A DNA stretch of 64,000 bases, from the NCBI GenBank assembly GCA_964648465.1, contig CAZYMU010000011.1:1-64000 (forward strand). The letters are read 5' to 3'. Made by a program: the position numbers and the translations under genes. Position 1 is the first letter of the stretch; each line of letters begins with the position of its first letter. The notes under the pieces were generated by a model. The model was not told the DNA's origin. It ran no database searches and saw only the letters and a program-made list of their open reading frames with translations. The stretch comes from Aminicenans sp964648465 (GTDB lineage: Bacteria > Acidobacteriota > Aminicenantia > Aminicenantales > Aminicenantaceae). Shown in pieces: positions 19,562 to 27,264 of this stretch.

Positions 19562-20521
19562 ATAACCTTTTTCTTTAAGATTTTTCTCAATCCTGCAAGA
19601 AACATCCCCTGTTTCGGTTTCAAAACTCTTTCCTGTTATCATCTCAAAAAGCTTAATATATCGCCTGCTTAATTCTATTACTAAATCCTGCGGGGCTTCA
19701 GGCAGGACCTCGTCCTTATAAGGGTCGCAGTTTTCTATAAACCAGAGCCTTAAGAATTCCTTGTCGATATTATCTGGCTCTTTTCCTTTGGCAAATCTCT
19801 CGTTATATGTCTCTTTTATCCAGAATCTGGAAGAGTCGGGAGTATGTATTTCATCTATCAAATATATTTCCCCTTTTTTATCGTATCCGAATTCGTATTT
19901 CGTATCTACTAAAATTAGGCCGTTTTTTGACGCTGTTTCCTGTCCCTGTTGAAATAGCGCGCGTGTTTTCTCAGAAACAAAGTCCCATTGTTTCTGAGTC
20001 ATCAATTTCTGTCTGATAATTTCTTCCGCAAAGATTTGTTCGTCGTGTATGTCTGATTTAGTAGTTGGAGTGATTATTGGTTTTTCGAATTTCTGATTCT
20101 TTTTGAGGCCTTCCGGAAGGACATTGCCGCAGAAGATACGCTTGCCATCTTTATATGCTGTCCATGCTGAGGTATTGGTAACTCCAGTTATATAACCTCT
20201 TATGACGAATTCAACAGGAAAGACTTTCAGCTTTTTACATACGATAACATTTGGGTCAGGTACATCTATAACATGATTCTGTATTATGTGCTTTGTTTTT
20301 TCAAACCAGAATGACGATGTCTGCGTCAGAACCTGGCCTTTAAAAGGAATATTTGTAAGATGTCTGTCAAATGCAGACTGTCTGTCAGTGGTGATTAGAA
20401 AAACCCTATCACCGGATACATATACGTCTCTGACCTTGCCTTTGTGTTTTTTGCCCAGATTAAAATTAGTTTCTTTCAGTGTGTTTTTTATCTGACGCCT
20501 GATTTGTTCTTCTGAAATCAT
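19556..20521 (-). CDS. purC: Phosphoribosylaminoimidazole-succinocarboxamide synthase
   Basis: PurC ligates aspartate to CAIR using ATP, in purine synthesis. The 321-aa protein belongs to the longer (about 300-aa) form. Seen motifs are GKVRDVY (ATP loop), ITTDRQSAFD, VEFVIRGYITG, LILVDTKYEFG and IDEIHTPDSSRFW. It is not clustered with other pur genes: the only others in the window are purL and purF remnants 24 kb away. No strong ribosome site is evident before ATG. The identification is secure. Confidence 0.95.
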   Translation of the reverse strand: MISEEQIRRQIKNTLKETNFNLGKKHKGKVRDVYVSGDRVFLITTDRQSAFDRHLTNIPFKGQVLTQTSSFWFEKTKHIIQNHVIDVPDPNVIVCKKLKVFPVEFVIRGYITGVTNTSAWTAYKDGKRIFCGNVLPEGLKKNQKFEKPIITPTTKSDIHDEQIFAEEIIRQKLMTQKQWDFVSEKTRALFQQGQETASKNGLILVDTKYEFGYDKKGEIYLIDEIHTPDSSRFWIKETYNERFAKGKEPDNIDKEFLRLWFIENCDPYKDEVLPEAPQDLVIELSRRYIKLFEMITGKSFETETGDVSCRIEKNLKEKGYL

Positions 20522-20721
20522 TTTATATTTGATGCAAAAATTAAAGCATCCTAGATTTCTTGCTGTTTCATTTGTTTTTCAACATTTAAATATTATCAGA
20601 TTGTTTCTGTATCTACAAACTTCACGTGATAATTATTTAGGATTTAATAGAAATTTTGGAATTGCTGCCTCATCTTGAGCCAGAACTTAAAACTTGGGTA
20701 TTTAATTTTTATCTATAACTC

Positions 20722-20750
20722 TTGCATTTAATGAAAAGAATTGATATATA
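20722..20750 (+). promoter_or_regulatory. Sigma-70-type promoter of the FadL-like gene
   Basis: TTGCAT at 20722-20727 and TATATA at 20745-20750 are separated by 17 nt. Transcription would start near 20757, just ahead of an AAAGGAG ribosome site and the ATG at 20776. The leader would be short, and no operator is apparent. Confidence 0.55.
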
Positions 20751-20775
20751 AATTATCAGCTTAAAGGAGAATCAA

Positions 20776-21984
20776 ATGTTAAAAAGAATTTTTTCTTTTG
20801 TACTAGTATTGATTTTTATTTCTGGCTGTCTTTTTGCAGGAGGATGGAACAATACTCTGATGGGCTGCCGGGCAGTGGCTCTAGGAGCGGCATTTGCAGC
20901 TATTGCCGATGACCCGAGTGCCATTTATTATAACCCTGCAGGCATGGTATTCCAGGAAAAACGAATGAATGTTTCTTTTGATGGATTCTACGTCAGCCCT
21001 ACTCATGAATATATGATGCCGACAGGTATGGTTGCTCATAGCAAATACAATGTTTCGTTTCCTCAGGTCTTTTTAACATATAAGAGCAGTGAAAAATTGA
21101 CTGTTGGGTTTGGAGCTTATATCCCTTATGCAGGAGGGGGTATGGATTGGAAGAAAGAAGAGCTCGGCTTTCCCTTTAAGTCCAGTTTAGGAATTATTTC
21201 TCTGACTCCTTCTCTGGCATATAAGGTTAACGAAAAATTTTCACTTGGATTTGATCTCAATTTTTACCAAGGAGTACTGGAAGTAAACACAGATAGTGGG
21301 CCTTACGGGAATATGCAGTCAGAAGAGAAAGGCTCAGCTGTTACTGCGGGTTTCGGATTGATGTTTAAGCCGAATCCTAGGGTGAGCTTTGGTTTAAATA
21401 TTAGGTGTCCTGTTAAGATGAAGTTGTCAGGAAAAACTTCAATTCCTGTAACAGTTCCCGGTTTTGGTGTAATGGACTTAAAATTTGAATCAGAAACGAA
21501 TTTCAATTTACCCTGGGATCTGGAGTTTGGCGTGGCATTTAGAATTGCTGATAATTTACTTATATCTACTAGTGCCCAGTATACTTTGTGGTCTGTGCTG
21601 GAAAATGTTGAAAAGAGGATTAAGGGCCTGCCCGGTGTCGGCGATTTACAAACAGAGGAACCGCTTGATTTTAAGAATATCTTTACCCTGAGAGTAGGAA
21701 CTGAATACATTATCCCCGGTGGAATATTCTTGCGGGCTGGGGTTGGAGTAGACCGTTCGGCTTCGCCTGCTGAGACTTTAAGCATATCAAACATTGATGT
21801 TGACAAGTTTACAATTCTGGGCGGTATTGGGTATAGAACAGGAAACGTTCAGCTTGATTTTGTTTATGTACATGCTCAGGGAAAAGAACGGGAAAGGAAG
21901 ATGACCAGTTTTGGGATTCCGCTCACTGAAAGATTTAATCTGAATGCTTCAATCCTTGGCATGGGATGTACTTTCTCATTTTAA
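20776..21984 (+). CDS. FadL/OmpP1/TodX-type outer membrane protein
   Basis: This 402-aa precursor has a signal peptide (residues 1-22) and the hatch motif AIYYNPAGMV at about residues 54-63. Alternating beta-strand residues run to a C-terminal aromatic (CTFSF), as in a 14-stranded barrel. The family takes up long-chain fatty acids or other hydrophobic compounds across the outer membrane, and here shows a Gram-negative envelope. It has a good sigma-70-type promoter and AAAGGAGA ribosome site. A GH92 remnant follows immediately after the stop. The substrate is not predictable. Confidence 0.88.
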   Translation: MLKRIFSFVLVLIFISGCLFAGGWNNTLMGCRAVALGAAFAAIADDPSAIYYNPAGMVFQEKRMNVSFDGFYVSPTHEYMMPTGMVAHSKYNVSFPQVFLTYKSSEKLTVGFGAYIPYAGGGMDWKKEELGFPFKSSLGIISLTPSLAYKVNEKFSLGFDLNFYQGVLEVNTDSGPYGNMQSEEKGSAVTAGFGLMFKPNPRVSFGLNIRCPVKMKLSGKTSIPVTVPGFGVMDLKFESETNFNLPWDLEFGVAFRIADNLLISTSAQYTLWSVLENVEKRIKGLPGVGDLQTEEPLDFKNIFTLRVGTEYIIPGGIFLRAGVGVDRSASPAETLSISNIDVDKFTILGGIGYRTGNVQLDFVYVHAQGKERERKMTSFGIPLTERFNLNASILGMGCTFSF

Positions 21985-22485
21985 CTCCATCTTGAATTAT
22001 TCATATTACACACTCTATTCTCTTTGGGATACGTTTCGTGCTGCCCATCCTTTGTTTACAATTATTCAAGAAGACCGGGTTTCCGACATGATCAAATCGA
22101 TGCTGGCGCACCGCGAACAGAGTGTACATAAAATTTTGCCAATATGGTCGTTTCATGCAAATGAAACGTGGTGTATGATTGGATATACGGTGGGCTTAAA
22201 TATTATATGGAAAATGGATATGTGCTTGCTGATAAAGAGCCTGAAGGTGTTTCTAAGACATTGGAATATGCTTATGATGATTGGATGATTGCCAGGATGG
22301 CAGAGGCTATGAATAAGCAGAATGATTTCAAGAATTTCTACAAACGGGCAGGATTTTATAAAAATGTTTTTGACCCTGTTACAAAATTTATGAGAGCTAA
22401 ATTATCGGATGGTTCATGGAAGCAGCCTTTTGACCCGTTGTATTCCAATACTCCATATTCAATGAGTAAGAGGGAAATCAGATAG
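21985..22485 (+). pseudogene. GH92 alpha-mannosidase remnant
   Basis: The first frame reads YSLWDTFRAAHPLFTII, SMLAHREQS, then LPIWSFHANETWCMIGY, a signature of glycoside hydrolase family 92. It then loses frame. A second frame (from about 22168) resumes at GLKYYMENGYVLADKEPE followed by SVSKTLEYAYDDW homologous sequence, a later GH92 segment, and stops at 22485. The N-terminal half is absent and the two blocks are joined out of frame near 22170-22190, so an internal piece was lost. No start codon with a ribosome site precedes it. About 160 of a usual 700 or more residues remain. Confidence 0.85.
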
Positions 22486-22492
22486 CTAAAAC

Positions 22493-23116
22493 ATGAGAGC
22501 TATGTTCCATAATATCGAGAAAAAGCTTACGGGTTTAAAGCCCGGAATGAATGCCCAGTTGACAATGGTGCCTGACCCAAGGCTGGGTCATAAAACATTC
22601 GATGAGGTCAAAGTTTCATGCCTGAAAGCAGCGGTGCTTGTTCTCCTTTATCACTGGAAGGGCAGACAGTATCTGGTGCTGACACGCAGGAGTGATCATA
22701 TGGTTCACCACCAGGCGCAGATATCATTTCCTGGTGGGTGCCAGGAATATGGGGAAACTGTCAAGCAGACAGCACTAAGAGAAACTTATGAAGAGTTAGG
22801 TGTTTCTACTGAGCCAATCCGGATACTGGGAGAGCTTACCCCTCTCTTTGTTCCTCCCAGCAATTACTGCATTTTTCCGGTAGTAGCAGGCATGGATGAG
22901 CGTCCTGCCTTTTGCCCTTCGTATAAAGAAGTAGCTGGAGTCATCGAAGTTCCTTTGGATCATTTGCTGGATTTGAGGAATGTTCGCAGGGAGACCTGGA
23001 TCATAAATGGTATCGAAGTGATGGTTCCCTTTTATTTATTCAAAAATTACAAAATCTGGGGGGCGACAGCGATGGTTCTGGCGGAGTTTATTGAATTGGT
23101 TGGAAATATGCATTAG
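22493..23116 (+). CDS. NUDIX hydrolase, CoA pyrophosphatase-like
   Basis: This 207-aa protein has a full NUDIX box: GGCQEYGETVKQTALRETYE followed by ELG. Just upstream is the UPF0035-like motif LTRRSDHMVHHQAQISFPGG, which marks the CoA/acyl-CoA diphosphatase subgroup (NudL type). It would hydrolyse CoA or its derivatives to phosphopantetheine and 3',5'-ADP. The ribosome site before ATG 22493 is poor; ATG 22502 is an alternative. The NUDIX fold is certain; the CoA substrate is likely. Confidence 0.85.
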   Translation: MRAMFHNIEKKLTGLKPGMNAQLTMVPDPRLGHKTFDEVKVSCLKAAVLVLLYHWKGRQYLVLTRRSDHMVHHQAQISFPGGCQEYGETVKQTALRETYEELGVSTEPIRILGELTPLFVPPSNYCIFPVVAGMDERPAFCPSYKEVAGVIEVPLDHLLDLRNVRRETWIINGIEVMVPFYLFKNYKIWGATAMVLAEFIELVGNMH

Positions 23117-23198
23117 CATGTTATTATTGCTGCCTCCGTAGAGGGAGTGTGAAAGATTAATAACAAGGACATCGAGATTCTCTACAAAGGATAGAAAA

Positions 23199-26051
23199 AT
23201 GAGAGAAAGTATGCTTAAAAAATTGGCTTACTGGCATGCTGCCTATCCATGGAGGATGCTGTTTGTAGTTCTATTGTTAACAGTTATTTTCGCAATGCTT
23301 TCACAACGATTAAGCCTTACCATGCGCTGGTCGGATTTGCTGCCAACTGGAGATAGAAGAACGGTTCAATTTAACAAGGTTATTGATGAATTTGTATCGG
23401 CTACCAGCATCATTGTTGTTGTTCAAGGTGATGAAAAACGGATTAAACAGTTTGCTGACGAGCTGGCTCCGCGACTATTAGCCGCCATTGATACCGGTAA
23501 AAATGTCCCTTTGCAGGAGAAAATAGATAAACTTAACAAGAAGATAACTGATTTGAAGAAAAAGAAAGGCAAAGAAACTGAAATAACTGACCTTCAATCC
23601 GGAATAGAAGAGATTCGAACAGGAATAAATAAAAAATTGATTCGCCGTGTCGACTATAAAAGCGAAGTTGATTTTCTCCGCAACCACGGTCTAATGCTTA
23701 TTAAGGAAAAGGATTTAAAAAGCATGAAAGATGTTTTTACCAATCCTAATTTAACAGGGTTGCTCTTTAATATTAATAACTCGATGGAAAAGGAGTATAT
23801 AGGTCAAGAAGAATCTATTTCTACACGCGAGAAAGAGGACCAGGCAGTAGCATTTCTGGATGGTATTCAAAATCTAATTCAAATAATGCAAAGCTATGCC
23901 AGACGAGAAGATGTTACTGAAAAAGAAGCACACGCTGTTGTGGATAAACTCCTTTTAGGTGAGCCTTATTTTTTATCTTACGATAAGAAAGCTCTTGTTA
24001 TGAACGCCATACCTAATTTCACCATGTTTAATATGGATCTTATCGTGAGAGGAACGGATATTATTCAATCAGTTGTGGATGAATTATTAAGTGACTACCC
24101 TGATGTAAATGCAGGGCTGACCGGGATGATACCGATAGGTCGTGATGAAATGGTTTATTCCGAGAAAAGTCTTGGATACACCTCTGTGATTGCTGCTATA
24201 GCTATCTTAGTGCTTCTCATAATTTCATTCAGAATGTGGTTGGCTCCTGTTTTAGCCATGTTCAACTTACTTATCGGAGTGTTATGGGCAGTAGGTACAG
24301 CAGCTCTTGTGGTGGGTCAGTTAAACATCATGACTCAGATGATGGCCGTGATCTTGCTGGGATTGGGAATTGATTTCTCTATCCATATTATTTCCGGTTT
24401 CACGGAGTGGCGTGCTGCAGGAGAGAATATTGCCGAAGCTATGGAAACGACTTTTCTAAAAAGTGGGAAAGGCATTTTAACAGGAGGGTTGACTACCGCT
24501 TTTGCCTTCTTAACAATGATGATAAGCAGTTCACGTGGGATGAAAGAGATGGGATTGGTAACCGGAACAGGCCTGCTGGCAATTCTCGCAGCCACCTTTT
24601 TGTTTTTGCCAGTTATGTTAGTCTTGAGAGAACGTCATACAGATAAAAGACGTGAAAGAGGCAAAGGCCTAAAAAAAGCTGTCCAGCGTGATATTTCATT
24701 CCGTTTTATGGGGCATGCAAGTGAATGGATAAGTAAACACTACATTTTTACTCTTGTTGCTTCTGCCATTATAACTGCCTTGTTAATCTGGTCGGGGCTA
24801 AACATTACTTTTGATCGGAATTATATGAATATCGAAGCAAAAGGTTTAACGTCAATTGCTCTCCAGGATACTGTATTGGATAAGTTTGATTTAAGTATGG
24901 CTTATTCACTTATCATATCCGATAATGTAAATCAGTCCCGCGAATTTGCCCGGAAATATCGTGATCTAAGTTCTGTGGCTGCTACTGAAGATATTTCGTT
25001 GTATCTTCCTTCCAAAACACAGCAGGAAAAAAGAACTCCTCACCTGGCAGAAATTCGTGAAGCAATCGAATCAGTTCCAATCAAACAAGTTGTTCGCTCT
25101 GAAGAATTGCCCAAATTGAGGAAAGAGATTGACCGCCTTCAAATGAATATCATGGAAATGCAGGATATGGCATTCATTGGTGGACAGGATAAAGTGGATA
25201 ATAAATGTAAACAGATTGTAGGTGATCCGGACAAGCCAGCCTCCATAAATATGATTCAGGAATTACAACAATTGTTAAGTTCGAATACTCCATCAGCCGT
25301 AGTAGAATTGTCGAAATTTCAGAAAAGTTTTGCACATTACTTTAAGAAATCGATCATGAAAATATGTTCGACAAAAAAGATCCACTTCGAAGAGCTTCCT
25401 GTTTCTATTTTAGACCGATACAGCAATGATAGGCGGGATCAATTTTTGGTTACCGTATTTCCGGCTGGTAATATCTGGCAGGATGCAGATCTTTTCAATC
25501 GTTTAACAGACGATCTTGAAAAGGTTAGTGATAGAGCTACGGGCTTCCCGCCGGTGTTTCGTGCCCTGATAGATATTATTGGGCGCGATGGCCGTAATTC
25601 AGCTCTATTGACAATTGTGATTGTCTTTTTACTATTATTGCTGGATTTTCGTAATCCACGTTACGCAATGATAGCAATGATTCCCCTGGCAGTCGGTATG
25701 CTCTGGATGATTGGGCTAATGCACCTGACAGGACAGCAGCTAACCGTAGTGAATATTATGGGTCTGCCGATGATACTGGGTATTGGCATAGACGATGGAG
25801 TACATATTATTCATCGCTGGTTAACTGAAGGAAAAGGGAAAATATTCACTGTCTTTTCCAGTACTGGTAAGGCAATTTTACTTACATCCTTAACAACCAT
25901 GTTAGCATTCGGATCAATGATATTTTCCATCTGGCGTGGGTTTGGTCAACTTGGAGCAGCGCTTTTCCTTGGTGTCGGTGCTTGCTTTTTGACGACTGTA
26001 ATTATTTTGCCAGGAATTATTGGTGCGATTATGAGGAAAAATATAAAGTAA
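23199..26051 (+). CDS. RND superfamily exporter (MMPL/HAE2-like)
   Basis: This 950-aa protein has two repeats of one helix, a large periplasmic loop and a five-helix bundle. TM1 is near residues 18-36, the first bundle at about 325-475, a lone helix at about 515-535, and the last bundle at about 800-945. Conserved GLGIDFSIHI and GIGIDDGVHIIH occur in helix 4 of each half. A strongly charged coiled coil (about residues 105-145) is inserted in the first periplasmic loop. No membrane-fusion protein is adjacent, so it may move lipids or hopanoid-like compounds, as HpnN/MMPL proteins do. An AAAGGATAG site precedes ATG. Confidence 0.87.
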   Translation: MRESMLKKLAYWHAAYPWRMLFVVLLLTVIFAMLSQRLSLTMRWSDLLPTGDRRTVQFNKVIDEFVSATSIIVVVQGDEKRIKQFADELAPRLLAAIDTGKNVPLQEKIDKLNKKITDLKKKKGKETEITDLQSGIEEIRTGINKKLIRRVDYKSEVDFLRNHGLMLIKEKDLKSMKDVFTNPNLTGLLFNINNSMEKEYIGQEESISTREKEDQAVAFLDGIQNLIQIMQSYARREDVTEKEAHAVVDKLLLGEPYFLSYDKKALVMNAIPNFTMFNMDLIVRGTDIIQSVVDELLSDYPDVNAGLTGMIPIGRDEMVYSEKSLGYTSVIAAIAILVLLIISFRMWLAPVLAMFNLLIGVLWAVGTAALVVGQLNIMTQMMAVILLGLGIDFSIHIISGFTEWRAAGENIAEAMETTFLKSGKGILTGGLTTAFAFLTMMISSSRGMKEMGLVTGTGLLAILAATFLFLPVMLVLRERHTDKRRERGKGLKKAVQRDISFRFMGHASEWISKHYIFTLVASAIITALLIWSGLNITFDRNYMNIEAKGLTSIALQDTVLDKFDLSMAYSLIISDNVNQSREFARKYRDLSSVAATEDISLYLPSKTQQEKRTPHLAEIREAIESVPIKQVVRSEELPKLRKEIDRLQMNIMEMQDMAFIGGQDKVDNKCKQIVGDPDKPASINMIQELQQLLSSNTPSAVVELSKFQKSFAHYFKKSIMKICSTKKIHFEELPVSILDRYSNDRRDQFLVTVFPAGNIWQDADLFNRLTDDLEKVSDRATGFPPVFRALIDIIGRDGRNSALLTIVIVFLLLLLDFRNPRYAMIAMIPLAVGMLWMIGLMHLTGQQLTVVNIMGLPMILGIGIDDGVHIIHRWLTEGKGKIFTVFSSTGKAILLTSLTTMLAFGSMIFSIWRGFGQLGAALFLGVGACFLTTVIILPGIIGAIMRKNIK

Positions 26052-26237
26052 AAAAATATCAAGGGAGCGCAGACATCCCCTCAGAATTCAGCTTTTCCTC
26101 ACGTCTTTTTGATTTCTATTCAACCTGGCTGCTTTGTTCTTTTTCTTTCTTTGTAAATCAGATAAAAAGTGATTAAAAATGCAGCCTTAACTCCCTTCAT
26201 TTTTTTTGCTCCTTCGCAGGATAAAACTTTTGTTTCA

Positions 26238-27083
26238 TTATTGCTTCAGAGGGATTATTCTTCTTCCTCGGTCTTTCTTTCCAGGAGAATTATTATATAC
26301 TTCTATTATGTGGTAGATAACGGCAATAAACTTCTTGTTAAATTTGCCATGAAAATAGCTGTGGATGAGATTTACATATTCGATCATGTCCTTTTCATAC
26401 TGCGTAAGCTCTGGGTCTTCTGGATGAAGTAATTGAGCTATTACTTTGAGTTCAAAGCAGGGAATGTCCAGAAATACAATAGCAGCCCTTGGATTAAACA
26501 TTTGGTTTAAGAATGAATGTGTTTCAAATTCTTGGGTTGAATAAAGTTCTAAAGATATCTGTTTTGTTCTATCAAAGACCTCATCGGCTCTTTTGTAAAG
26601 ACTTGAAAGAATATCAAGCTTGTCGTTTATATCTTTATTAATTGTGGATTGGAGTAATTCGATTATTTCCTTTAGCTTATCCTTTTTGGGTACAAATCCC
26701 ATTCCTTTTACTGCATTATTAATAGTAAATTGAGTATCGAACCGCCTTATTCCTTGAGTAGCAACCATAGCATTGTGTGGGCCAGCAAAGGAAGGAAACT
26801 CATTATTCCTTATTTTCATTAGATTTTCAGTTCTACGTTTAATATTCCAATCAAGAAATTCATCAGGAAGTTGCCTCAGCTTGTATTCCTGCCACTTGTG
26901 CCATTTACCGAGAGTTTTTGCCCTTATTATGCCCTGATCATACTTGCTTGTATCTACGGTTTGTTGATGAAAAGTGGTGCCCTTCCAGAAATGTTTTTTA
27001 GAATGTTCCAATTCATCTTGTCCAAAACTACCTAGCACTAGAATTAGCCCAATAAATATACTGAAATACAAACGTTTAGCCAT
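26238..27083 (-). CDS. Exported protein of unknown function
   Basis: This 281-aa protein has a clear signal peptide (cleavage near residue 21, SFGQ) and an AAAGGAG site 6-7 nt before ATG. The mature part is rich in Lys, Glu and aromatic residues and mostly helical by eye. No known motif or domain is recognised. It stands at the edge of the defence island, convergent with the RND gene and divergent from the restriction gene. The signal peptide and ribosome site make it a believable gene; the function is unknown. Confidence 0.65.
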   Translation of the reverse strand: MAKRLYFSIFIGLILVLGSFGQDELEHSKKHFWKGTTFHQQTVDTSKYDQGIIRAKTLGKWHKWQEYKLRQLPDEFLDWNIKRRTENLMKIRNNEFPSFAGPHNAMVATQGIRRFDTQFTINNAVKGMGFVPKKDKLKEIIELLQSTINKDINDKLDILSSLYKRADEVFDRTKQISLELYSTQEFETHSFLNQMFNPRAAIVFLDIPCFELKVIAQLLHPEDPELTQYEKDMIEYVNLIHSYFHGKFNKKFIAVIYHIIEVYNNSPGKKDRGRRIIPLKQ

Positions 27084-27264
27084 ATGATTTCTCCTTTTTG
27101 TTATTTGTCGAGATTTTCTGTCGAGTTACTCCGATTTTATACAGAAAACTTATAGCATGGGAAGAATATGAAGTCAAAAGTTTAAAAAATTCATCTTATT
27201 TTTTGATAAAAATTTGAAAAACGAGAAGATTTGGATTAAATTATAGATAATAAAAAGCAGTTAT

